From Amoebophilaceae bacterium (GTDB lineage: Bacteria; Bacteroidota; Bacteroidia; Cytophagales; Amoebophilaceae), in NCBI GenBank assembly GCA_019744995.1, contig JAIETQ010000048.1:1-53143 (forward strand): a stretch of 53,143 bases of DNA, in the 5' to 3' direction. Below the pieces are notes generated by a model. That model was given only the letters and a program-made list of their open reading frames with translations, did not search any database and had not been told where the DNA came from. Each line of letters starts with the position of its first letter. The stretch's first letter is position 1. This document shows, one piece after another, positions 27,610 to 36,369 of this stretch. The position numbers and the translations under genes are program-made.

Positions 27610-28826
27610 ATGGCCTTTTTGATCCGCTTGATTACTAATCGCTTTAGGGCGCGTAATAAAAGCATTTTTTATGTTACCATAGCTAAGATTGTAACCCTGA
27701 GTATTACTATAGGTTGGGCTGCTATGTTGATCGCTTGCATGGTTATGCAAGGATTTCAAGCCGAAATAAAAAAAAACTCATTTCTTTTTCTGGAGATCTG
27801 GTTATTACTAAACATACTGGCGAGCAGAAAGGAAATTTTCTTCCGGTACAACCTAGGCAAGTTAGTGCGCTGCTAGAAAATTGTCCTAGTGAAGTTGACA
27901 GCATACAAGCGTTTACCAAAAAAACGATGCTCCTACATACCAAAGAAGGTATTGAGGGGATTGTTTGTAGAGGGTTGTCTCCCAATCAATCCTTAAAAAA
28001 TGAGCTACTGCTAGGCAGCCTACCCCATTTTAGTCCAGCAAGCTATCAGCCTGTATTAATAGTGAGTGGCTATCTAGCCGAAAGGTTATCCTTGCATGTG
28101 GGAGATGAGGTATGCATCGCTACGGTTGATGCTAAAATGCGTTATCGGAAGTTGAAGATTATAGCCATTTACCGCAACTACTTAAATGAGCTAGATGGGC
28201 ATGTAGCCTTTTGTGATGTGCGTTTGCTGCAACAGTTGAATAATTGGACATCAGAGCGTGTAAGTGGATATGAAATTTTTTTAAAAACGGGTGTTACCAT
28301 CACTCGAAAATTGTATAACACGATTTTAGATCGAATAGACCGTGAGCTACGTCTCCTAAGAATGGATAAGCAATATGCCCATTTTTATGATTGGTTAGCT
28401 ATTATCCAATATAACACCCTGCTATTTATAAGTTTTATACTATTGGTAGCAGGATCTACTATGATGGCTACGGCAATGGTTCAACTTATGGAACGCAGTT
28501 ACATGATAGGTGTGTTTCATAGTTTAGGAGCTCCCCGCTGGAAAATAAACTCTATCTTGCTTTTTAATAGTTGGTCTACACTATATCGAGGACTATTATA
28601 TGGTAACCTAATAGCCATAGGACTTTGTTTTTTGCAAGATCATTATAAGCTGATTAAACTAGAACCCGCACTATATTATATGAACCATCTACCTATTGCT
28701 TGGAATTTATCTACGCTGCTGCTGCTTAACTTACTTGCCTTTGGATCTATGGGGTTGGTACTGCTAGCTACCCTGCAATTAGTAAGCCTAAGAACTATTA
28801 GGGACTGTTTAACTAAAGGTGCGTGA
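27610..28826 (+). pseudogene. LolC/LolE-like ABC transporter permease, frameshifted at an A9 run
   Basis: Two overlapping frames encode one FtsX/MacB-family permease of about 405 residues. Frame one (ATG 27610) gives the cytoplasmic start and first membrane helix ending MVMQGFQAEIKK. Frame two takes over as KKLISFSGDLVITKH and continues through the periplasmic domain and three C-terminal membrane helices to 28826. The switch lies in a run of nine A (27768-27776); a tenth A would restore the frame. LolCE-type proteins release lipoproteins from the inner membrane. Transcriptional slippage on the A-run could still make full-length protein. Recent loss or sequence error are the alternatives. Confidence 0.75.
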
Positions 28827-28857
28827 CATTTGTTTAGACAATCCCTTGTTTGTTATT

Positions 28858-29815
28858 CTATGGTAAGGCTTTAATGTTAGTTACTAGGATCTTAATTTTT
28901 TCTTCTAGTGCCTTTAAACTAGTTTCTAAATTAAATTTTGCACTATTTTTTTGCATAGACGCCACACATGCTAAATATTCTTCAAAAGTAGTTACAAGTG
29001 ATTGATAATTCCAATGTTGCATACCCTTTAACTGCTGGTTAAGCTCTTTCAGCTTAATGACTAGATTTACCGTACTAGAATCAGCAAAATTAGAATACAA
29101 ATACTTTATATATGTTAAAAAAAGATCACGTGATAAATCATTAGCTAACTTATCTACTGCATCAATTGAGCTATTTATCTCCTCAAGAATAGTATCAGAA
29201 ATAGCTTCAACCGCATGGGTAGGCAAACAATCCGTAGGATTTTTGATCAATTGTTCACATCGAATTAACCCTATTCGGTAGTTCTCTATAAGTTGCTGAG
29301 CCTCTTTTATCGTCTTTAATTTATCTTCAGTAAACTCTTTTAAATTAGTAGTATATTTTTTATCACCCAGCCAGATATGTCCTTTAGTTTTACCTGCATC
29401 AATCAGTGGTTCAGCTTCACTAATTCGTTTATGCACGACAGGTGCATCTCGATTAAAATCGGTTTCTAACTTACCTAGCTTATTGCGTACTTCTTCTACG
29501 TAATTTTTTAAATTACCTAAACTACTAACCTCGTGTGTAACTAACTTTATTTGGAATCGATTCCGGCGCTATATCCTCAACCCTTGGTAGCTCCTCAGTA
29601 GCTATTGGCTTTTCAGGAGCTATATCACTCGAGCTAGCTTGGGTTGTTGAATCTGGTGGCTTTGCATTAACTATATTACTCGAGTTAGTTTGTATTGCCT
29701 GTAGGTCAGTATTTAAAGGAGGTGATGGTTGGCTATTTTTGTCTTGATTCCGAAAACCTTCGACCGAAGCGGTAAAGGTAAATAATAATAAAGATAAACT
29801 ATGTATTTTTTGCAT
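28858..29815 (-). pseudogene. Secreted low-complexity/helical protein, apparently frameshifted
   Basis: The N-terminal frame (29815 to 29525) encodes a signal peptide (MQKIHSLSLLLFTFTASVEG) and a Ser/Pro/Glu-rich stretch with repeated SSxI...KPPDS/APEKP units. The C-terminal frame is open from about 29568 to 28858 and encodes a helical domain rich in Lys, Glu and Leu. It has no ATG before its conserved-looking part, only a GTG at 29436. A one-base indel between 29527 and 29568 would join them into about 318 residues. The layout recalls the PPxY lipoprotein at 19322 (signal, low-complexity stalk, helical domain) but has no PPxY. Family unknown. Confidence 0.55.
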
Positions 29816-29873
29816 ATTATGGTTAAAATTTTAGATTAAATTAAAGTGGGTGAATCTGTACAGTAAGCTTCGT

Positions 29874-30779
29874 TTAAGCGAGCCCAAAGGTTCTATGTTG
29901 TTCTTGGAAAAACAATAAGGCTTCTATTAAATTATTTCTGCGAAAGTTTGGCCACAATAGATCCATAAAGTAGATCTCTGCATAAGCAATTTGCCAAGGT
30001 AAGAAATTACTTAAGCGTTTTTTTCCACCTGTACGTATAACTAAGTCAACAGGTGGTAAGCCACAGGTATACAAATAGGTTTCATACATCTCAGATGAAA
30101 TCTTAGGATGATAAATCGCTAAAAACTCAATAAATTGGCTAAAAGGGGTGTCCATAGTAGACTGTTTTTGAAACTTAACTACTGCATCATACAAAGCAGC
30201 TCGAGCAATCGCTTCAGAAGCAGCTATGGTTTCTTCTTTGCCACCATAGTTAATAGCAACGGTTAAATATAAATTCGTATTATTTTTGGTGGCTTCTACG
30301 GCTTTTTGTAGCTGAAGCCAGGCCTCTGTAGGAATTCCCTTGGTATTACCTATAACTCGAAAATTGATATGATGTTCAATAAAAGAGGCTAAGTTTTCAG
30401 TAATACCCTCAGTAATTGCATGGAAAATGTTTTGTATTTCTTCCTTGGACCTTCCCCAGTTTTCAGTAGAAAAAGCATAAAGCGTTAAATAAGAAATTTT
30501 TTGTGCCAAACATTCTTCTATAACCTCTTTTACCGCTCCCTTTGCATGCATGTGACCAGCAGATCTATTGCCATACTGCTCCTTACCCCATCTTCCGTTG
30601 CCATCCATAATGATAGCAATATGATTCGGTTTTGTTAAGAAAGTATAGGTATCACCTCTTGCTTTAACTAAAGGGGGAGCCTTTGTTGGTAATAGACAAA
30701 ATTGCAACCCAAGGCAAAAAAGAATCTTTCTTAGTGAGAATAATGAAGGTAAATAAACTATTTTTTTTTCATCTGGCAT
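29874..30779 (-). CDS. uppS: Isoprenyl (undecaprenyl) diphosphate synthase
   Basis: The product makes the C55 lipid carrier for peptidoglycan and other envelope glycans by cis-prenyl transfer. Conserved parts are HIAIIMDGNGRWGK (catalytic Asp59), NRSAGHMHAK, TLYAFSTENWGRS, VAINYGG, and DLVIRTGGKKRLSNFLPWQIAYAEIYF. Length is 301 residues against the usual 245-255. About 33-45 extra N-terminal residues include a hydrophobic segment, and no internal ATG precedes the core. Either the extension is real or a non-ATG start is used. Confidence 0.94.
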   Translation of the reverse strand: MPDEKKIVYLPSLFSLRKILFCLGLQFCLLPTKAPPLVKARGDTYTFLTKPNHIAIIMDGNGRWGKEQYGNRSAGHMHAKGAVKEVIEECLAQKISYLTLYAFSTENWGRSKEEIQNIFHAITEGITENLASFIEHHINFRVIGNTKGIPTEAWLQLQKAVEATKNNTNLYLTVAINYGGKEETIAASEAIARAALYDAVVKFQKQSTMDTPFSQFIEFLAIYHPKISSEMYETYLYTCGLPPVDLVIRTGGKKRLSNFLPWQIAYAEIYFMDLLWPNFRRNNLIEALLFFQEQHRTFGLA

Positions 30780-31060
30780 AGTAAAAACTAGTTAAATTTT
30801 CCTAAAAAGTTTTTTACCATAACAAATACTATACATAAAATAGGTCATATCAGTAAATAATTATGTAATCTAATAGAAAATTAACAAGTGTAAGACCGAG
30901 GTTCCCTACAAATCTATATAAAACCTATATAAATTCAAAGCAGTTATTTACTATATAGTTTTTGTTAGCTTAAGTAGTGGATAAGGGACTTTAAATAGTT
31001 TGCATAAAATTTAGTACATTGCTTTTGTATATTAACCCTATTCATGAGATTTTTAGCATT

Positions 31061-32278
31061 ATGTCAACATTTACCCATGCCCATCCGCGTTCAGAGATGA
31101 TTGAACCTCCTAAAACAGGGGTTACTATCGCCGTGATTACTGATCGTCAGTCTATTACAAAAACAGAAGAATATGTTCATGAATTATCCTTTTTAGCACG
31201 TACTTGGGGATTAGAAATTGTTAAAAATTTCGCGCAAAGATTACAAACACCCCATGGTGCTACGTTTATAGGCAAGGGAAAAGTAGAGGAAATCGCTGCT
31301 TTTATCAAAGCAAATCATATTGGTTATGCTGTTTTTGATGATGAGCTTTCTCCTTCACAAGTGCGGAACTTAGAAAAGTTATTGGCCTGTCAAATATTAG
31401 ATAGAAATTTGTTGATTTTCAATATATTTTCTATGCGTGCTAAAACAAAACGGGCTAAAACCCAGATAGAGTTGGCTCAGTATCAGTATGTATTGCCTAG
31501 GCTTACAAGAATGTGGAGCCATCTTACCAGTCAAAAAGGGGGGAGTGCGGGTATGCGTGGACCTGGTGAGAAAGAATTAGAAACCGATAAAAGGATCATA
31601 CAGGATAAAATTTCCCTTTTACGTAGAAGGCTAGCAGATATAGAAAAACAATGCGCTACTCGGACAAAATCTCGGCTCGATTTTGTAAGGGTTTCTTTGG
31701 TAGGGTATACAAATGTCGGTAAATCCACCTTAATGAAATTGTTATCGAAGTTTGAGGTTTTATGTGAGGACAAACTATTTGCTACGCTAGATGCAACGGT
31801 ACGAAAGATCGTATTGCATGGGAATGCTTTTTTATTAACCGATACCATAGGTTTTATTCGCAAATTACCCCATACACTAGTGGAGTGCTTCAAATCTACC
31901 TTAGCAGAAATAAAAGAAGCTGATCTACTGTTACATATAATAGATGTTTCACATCCTAGGTGTCGAGAGCAAATCAAGGTAGTAAGCGAAACATTAAAAG
32001 AGATTGGTGCAGGAGATAAGCCAATGATTTTTATTTTTAATAAAGTTGATCTGGCCAGCAGGCAAGTAAGCGTTAAGGAAGGTGAATCAGATGCAATACA
32101 AGAAACAGAAGCAGTGGATATAAGCGCATTAGAAGAAGAATATAAGGATATTGCCGCTAATCACTTAGTAAGTTTTATCTCTGCAACAGATGGCTTACAT
32201 CTGGATCTTTTTAAAGAAATGATCTCCAAGGAAATAGAAAAACTTCAGGCTAAGAAGTATATCAAGCATACGTATTAG
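31061..32278 (+). CDS. hflX: GTPase HflX
   Basis: The 405-residue ribosome-associated GTPase has the N-terminal HflX domain (GATFIGKGKVEEIA), the glycine-rich linker KGGSAGMRGPGEKELETDKR, and the G domain with VGYTNVGKSTLMK (G1), DTIGFIRKLP (G3) and FNKVDL (G4). HflX splits stalled or stressed ribosomes. The ATG at 31061 (MSTFTHAHP) is preferred; the in-frame ATG-free extension to 31019 begins with TTG. Followed by a strong bidirectional terminator. Confidence 0.95.
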   Translation: MSTFTHAHPRSEMIEPPKTGVTIAVITDRQSITKTEEYVHELSFLARTWGLEIVKNFAQRLQTPHGATFIGKGKVEEIAAFIKANHIGYAVFDDELSPSQVRNLEKLLACQILDRNLLIFNIFSMRAKTKRAKTQIELAQYQYVLPRLTRMWSHLTSQKGGSAGMRGPGEKELETDKRIIQDKISLLRRRLADIEKQCATRTKSRLDFVRVSLVGYTNVGKSTLMKLLSKFEVLCEDKLFATLDATVRKIVLHGNAFLLTDTIGFIRKLPHTLVECFKSTLAEIKEADLLLHIIDVSHPRCREQIKVVSETLKEIGAGDKPMIFIFNKVDLASRQVSVKEGESDAIQETEAVDISALEEEYKDIAANHLVSFISATDGLHLDLFKEMISKEIEKLQAKKYIKHTY

Positions 32279-32288
32279 CATGCTAATA

Positions 32289-32342
32289 AAACAAGCGGCT
32301 ATTTCGATTAAACATACAATCAATCGAAATAGCCGCTTGTTT
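32289..32342. terminator. Bidirectional intrinsic terminator, 21-bp perfect stem
   Basis: The arms AAACAAGCGGCTATTTCGATT (32289-32309, first 20 bases shown cover the core) and its exact reverse complement at 32322-32342 enclose a 12-base loop, with T-runs on the outer 3' side. It sits between the convergent hflX and tlc genes and would stop both. Confidence 0.9.
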
Positions 32343-32360
32343 TTACTTTTTTATCTATTG

Positions 32361-33866
32361 CTAGACTTTAGACGATACACGAGAAGATGGATGAGGTGAA
32401 CCCTCAAGTTCATGTTGCGCTTCAGCAGATGCTTTCAATCTTCCTAATGCTTGAACAGCTATCAACCAAATGACGATCATGGCTATGATGATAAAAACAA
32501 TAGGTGTACGAATATTTGCAATATCCCCCCCTCCAAATAAAGTAGACATAGCTGTAATTAACAGAGAGCCTAAACTTTTACCTAAGCGTGATCCTACACC
32601 ATCTACAGCTGCTTTACCACGCACCTTGGTTTCTTCATCTAGTGGAATATAAACCGCCTCTTTAGTGGGATCGAATAGTACGTATTTAACCGATTTAATC
32701 AACACCACATTGCATATACCTACGATTACGGCCATATGCAAGGCGGTAACATTAAAATAATGTAGTAATCCATCTAAACTGCTCCCAAAACGAAGGAAGG
32801 TAAAGAAAACAAGGGTCATCACCAAAGCGGTTACAGGTGTACTAGAAGCCGCAAAACTCCATCCTCTTCGTAAGATAGGTTGGGTCAAAAAAAGCGTTAC
32901 GACAATAGAAACAATACCTACTGCAATTTGTTGATCAGAATAGACATCGGCTAGAATCCCTGAATCTTGCATGACCATGGAATGTTCTTTTATGAGTGCC
33001 TTGACCACCATCTCAAAAAGTGAAATGGCTAATCCATAGCCTATAACTAAAATAGATATAAGCATGAGGTATTTAGATTGAGCTAAAAACTTAAGAGATT
33101 CCATAAAGGACATTTTCATCTTTGTTTTTTTAGTCTTTTTCTCCACTTGATAGTAGGCTGGATTAGCCCTTATATCTGCAGTAAAATAGTTATAGATGAT
33201 GAGCAGTACAACAATGGCTGCGATCACAAATTTTAATCCATTACTAAAATTTTCACGTACACTCTCTAATTTTAGTATGAGTCCAGCTAAAATACTACCT
33301 ATAGCAGCAAACATACTTAAGGAGCTGTAAAAACGTCTCGCTTGGCTGACGGCAGTTATTTCATTTACAAAAGTCCAAAATATAACACTTAATGCAAAAG
33401 TTCCCCAAGCTTCAGCATGGATATAGAAAAGTGAAATAGGCCAGCAAGCAATAGCTTCCCATAAACCTTGCAGAGATGGAAAACGTTCAATCATGTTGAC
33501 TGAAAAACCATCTAATTTTAATAGATCCTTATTAGGAAGTAAGAAATATAGGGCAAATGTAAAAAAGACTAAGAAGTAGCCTATTATAATATTAAACCTA
33601 CCATCCCGACTAGTCATTCTACTTATTTTTCCATAAAACATGGTAAATAGAATCATACTTGGAGTAATAGCTCCCATTTTTAACCAAGATATAGCAATAG
33701 GGCTCGCATCCTGTAGGATATTCATATCCTTTAAAGATCTCGTAAGCGCATAACAAAAAGATATTAAAATAAACATCAGAGCCGATGGTAAAAACTTACG
33801 CAACTCATTGGTATGAATAGGAAATATAATTCCACGCAGGGAGCTAAACTCTTTTTGGGTACTCAT
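32361..33866 (-). CDS. tlc: ATP/ADP translocase (nucleotide transporter, Tlc/NTT family)
   Basis: The 501-residue inner-membrane protein has about 11-12 helices. The NTT pattern includes NELRKFLPSALMFILISFCYALTRSLKD near the start, FYSSLSMFAAIGSILAG, and FDPTKEAVYIPLDEETKVRGKAAVDGVGSRLGKS near residues 395-430. Members in Rickettsia and Chlamydia swap host ATP for bacterial ADP; some import other nucleotides. This is the strongest sign of an intracellular, energy-parasitic lifestyle in the window. It is single, convergent with hflX. Exact substrate cannot be told from sequence. Confidence 0.95.
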   Translation of the reverse strand: MSTQKEFSSLRGIIFPIHTNELRKFLPSALMFILISFCYALTRSLKDMNILQDASPIAISWLKMGAITPSMILFTMFYGKISRMTSRDGRFNIIIGYFLVFFTFALYFLLPNKDLLKLDGFSVNMIERFPSLQGLWEAIACWPISLFYIHAEAWGTFALSVIFWTFVNEITAVSQARRFYSSLSMFAAIGSILAGLILKLESVRENFSNGLKFVIAAIVVLLIIYNYFTADIRANPAYYQVEKKTKKTKMKMSFMESLKFLAQSKYLMLISILVIGYGLAISLFEMVVKALIKEHSMVMQDSGILADVYSDQQIAVGIVSIVVTLFLTQPILRRGWSFAASSTPVTALVMTLVFFTFLRFGSSLDGLLHYFNVTALHMAVIVGICNVVLIKSVKYVLFDPTKEAVYIPLDEETKVRGKAAVDGVGSRLGKSLGSLLITAMSTLFGGGDIANIRTPIVFIIIAMIVIWLIAVQALGRLKASAEAQHELEGSPHPSSRVSSKV

Positions 33867-34327
33867 ATGTTTGTTTTAGTTTAAATGTAAAGTAAAAAGT
33901 TTTTGTAAATTCAATCTTTTAAGTATCCAATAACTTAATTTTTTTTATAAGTGATCCTTCTGATTGAGTTAAGAATGATATCACGCCGGTTGTAACAAGT
34001 CTACATATAATTTTAGTGTATAAGGTTAAATGAACAATATGTGGGTATACATAGGTATATAAGTGCAGGTAGCTTGGATGGTTTTGACAATAAAAAGAAT
34101 TGCACCATGTGGGACCATATGCTATCATAGGATAATCGGCTAAAGCTAAATACTGGCAATTTATTATCAAAAATAATAATAGATGAATAAAGTAAAAAAA
34201 CAGAACCCTTAACAAAAAAGTTTATTGAATCTCCTTACTTAGGCATAAAGAGATTCAATATTTTTATACTGCAAATATACACTTTTTATTGTAAAAAATA
34301 ACCATGTGTCGTATAATTACCCATGCA
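33867..34327. other. Gene-free AT-rich spacer between tlc and peroxiredoxin
   Basis: This 461-base stretch contains a 98-codon minus-strand frame (34215-33919) rich in Tyr, Leu and His, with no recognisable domain and no good coding signal. I treat it as non-coding. On the minus strand upstream of tlc, TTG and TACATTTA are spaced like a weak Bacteroidota promoter. No repeat or RNA gene was seen. Confidence 0.5.
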
Positions 34328-34963
34328 TTAAACAATAGGTGTATGGGTTAAATAATCAGATACGCTTTCTGGTGTAGCATTGATCGCCTTATCTCCTTTT
34401 TGCCAGTTAGCGGGACAAACTTCTCCAAACTGACTAACATGTTGCCACATATCAATGATGCGCAATATTTCCTTGCTACTTCTACCTAATGGCAGGTCAT
34501 TGATTGCCATATAACGAATAATACCTTCTTTATCAATAAGAAAAGTTCCACGATAAGCAATAGGAAGACCGGTAAAAATAAGTTGACCAGATTCGTTATA
34601 ACTCCAATCTCCACCTAAAACCCCATAATTTGTAGCAATGGTTTTACTGGTATCAGCCACTAATGGATAGGTGACACCAGTAATCCCCCCCTGTTCTCTA
34701 GGTGTATTTACCCAGGCTAAATGGGTCTCTTCTGTGTCTGTAGAGCAGCCAACTAAGGCTACATTTTTATCCAAGAACCTTGGCAAATCTTTTTGAAAAG
34801 ATAATAATTCAGTAGGACACACAAAAGTAAAATCTTTTGGATAAAAGAAAAGAATAACTTCTTGCTTGCCTAAAAACTGCGCTAAAGAAAAATCGGCTAC
34901 CACCTTGCCATCTATAATGGCAGGTGCTTGAAACATAGGGGCTTGAGTTCCTAAAAGGCACAT
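34328..34963 (-). CDS. 2-Cys peroxiredoxin (AhpC/TSA, Prx1 type)
   Basis: The 211-residue product reduces hydrogen peroxide and organic peroxides. The peroxidatic Cys49 lies in DFTFVCPTELLSF and the resolving Cys183 in EVCPANWQKG. The active-site Arg lies in IAYRGTFLID. Length is normal for Prx1 proteins. It appears monocistronic and, with the GPx-like gene at 231-731, suggests defence against host-derived peroxides. No ahpF is seen. Confidence 0.95.
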   Translation of the reverse strand: MCLLGTQAPMFQAPAIIDGKVVADFSLAQFLGKQEVILFFYPKDFTFVCPTELLSFQKDLPRFLDKNVALVGCSTDTEETHLAWVNTPREQGGITGVTYPLVADTSKTIATNYGVLGGDWSYNESGQLIFTGLPIAYRGTFLIDKEGIIRYMAINDLPLGRSSKEILRIIDMWQHVSQFGEVCPANWQKGDKAINATPESVSDYLTHTPIV

Positions 34964-35009
34964 AAAGAAAAATAATTAAAAATTAAAACATAACATAAAA
35001 AAGCGCTAC

Positions 35010-35354
35010 TTAGAATGGAAGGTCATCTTTTTCACCTTCAAAAGATTCATGGGGTGAAGAAGATTCATTCGCTTTACCCTCTCTATCTAAGCGCCATGCT
35101 TGGAGTGAATTGAAATACTTAACGACTCCTTCTGGATTAGTCCATTTTCTTCCACGTAAGTTAAAGTGAACCGTTAGGCTATCTCCCTCATTGAATCCAT
35201 CTAATAGATCACATTTATCTTGTAATAACTCGAAGGATATGTATTCAGGATACTGCGGAGTTTCTGCATATTCTAAAATAAAAGTACGTTTTTTAAATGA
35301 ATCTGATACTTGTTGTGGCGCCTGTATTTCAAGTAATTTTCCTGTTATATTCAT
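35010..35354 (-). CDS. DUF3127 domain protein with SSB-like acidic tail
   Basis: The 114-residue product matches the Bacteroidota DUF3127 family, an OB-fold-like protein of unknown function: NITGKLLEIQAPQQVSDSFKKRTFILEY, DGFNEGDSLTVHFNLRGRKW, and YFNSLQAWRL. The C-terminus is acidic and ends DDLPF, like the DDDIPF tip by which SSB proteins recruit repair enzymes. A single-stranded-DNA role is inferred from fold and tail. It lies 46 bases upstream of the peroxiredoxin gene on the same strand. Confidence 0.8.
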   Translation of the reverse strand: MNITGKLLEIQAPQQVSDSFKKRTFILEYAETPQYPEYISFELLQDKCDLLDGFNEGDSLTVHFNLRGRKWTNPEGVVKYFNSLQAWRLDREGKANESSSPHESFEGEKDDLPF

Positions 35355-35508
35355 GGTGATATTTGATTATAGTAATAGTATTTTAAACTTTACAGACCAT
35401 AGTCTATTCTTTAATGCTAATTAAGCGCAAACTTATACTAAGTATAGCGCATGTAAATAAATCAAACGCTCCGTCAATAGTTAATAGGATATATTTTGTA
35501 GCTAATCC

Positions 35509-36369
35509 TTATATCAACTGTTTGTTTTTTAACCTATTGAATATAAAAATAAGAAAAAATAGCAAACCTGATAAAGTAACCATTGTAGGGGCCATAGAAC
35601 TATTAAACATAAGGCTTATGTAATATCCTCCAACGGAGGTCAATGTAGCAAATAGCATATTAAAAAACAAGAGATACTTTAAAGATTTGGTGATCAAATA
35701 CATACTTGCAGCTGGAATAATTAAAAGTGCCACTACCAAAATAGCTCCAGCTACTTCAAATGCTGCTACAGTGGTTAAAGCCGTAATGATCATTAAAACG
35801 TAATGCCAACATTTAATATCTATACCAATACTTTGTGCAAATTGTGGATCAAAGGTGGTTACAAATAAATGCTTATACCCAATAATAAGAAAATATACAT
35901 TCAATAGTAAAGTTATGAGTAAGGTATAGAACGACCTAGGCCCTAGGTTTATACCACCAGCCGTTTTATAAATGTCCAATGGCGCCGTTGATAATTCTCC
36001 ATATAGGCTACATTCTGGATCTAAATCTATTTTCCTGCTAAAAAAAGAGATTAAAATGATGCCAATAGCAAAGAAGAAAGTAAAATTTATACCTATAGCC
36101 GCATCTGCTTGTATTTTTATTTTTTTCTCTAAAAATGCTATAAGAAAAGTAACCAATAATCCTGTTATACTAGCCCCAATAAACAGTATAGGGGTGCTTT
36201 TAGATCCAGTTATAAGCAGCGCTAGTACAATGCCTGGGAGGATAGAATGAGCTATAGCATCCCCCATCATGGCTATTTTTCTCAATACTAAATAGGTACC
36301 AACCAGGGCACAGTTTATGCTAGCCAGTGTAGCGATAATAATAATCCAACATGCGTCCATATTTATCAT
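35509..36369 (-). CDS. Metal ABC transporter permease (ZnuB/MntB/TroC family)
   Basis: The 286-residue inner-membrane protein has about eight helices. Family patterns are LVGTYLVLRKIAMMGDAIAHSILPG near residues 22-48 and TVAAFEVAGAILVVALLIIPAA near 205-226. It imports zinc, manganese or iron with an ATPase and a binding protein, neither encoded nearby. Its ATG overlaps the hisS stop (ATGA at 36366-36369), implying translational coupling with hisS. Metal specificity cannot be told. Confidence 0.92.
   Translation of the reverse strand: MINMDACWIIIIATLASINCALVGTYLVLRKIAMMGDAIAHSILPGIVLALLITGSKSTPILFIGASITGLLVTFLIAFLEKKIKIQADAAIGINFTFFFAIGIILISFFSRKIDLDPECSLYGELSTAPLDIYKTAGGINLGPRSFYTLLITLLLNVYFLIIGYKHLFVTTFDPQFAQSIGIDIKCWHYVLMIITALTTVAAFEVAGAILVVALLIIPAASMYLITKSLKYLLFFNMLFATLTSVGGYYISLMFNSSMAPTMVTLSGLLFFLIFIFNRLKNKQLI

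Noticed and set aside
33919-34215. 98-codon minus-strand frame between tlc and the peroxiredoxin gene
   Set aside because: Tyr/Leu/His-rich translation of AT-rich spacer with no recognisable motif or promoter; insufficient support as a gene.
35414-35623. 69-codon plus-strand frame at 35.4 kb
   Set aside because: Mostly antisense to the metal permease gene with no motif.
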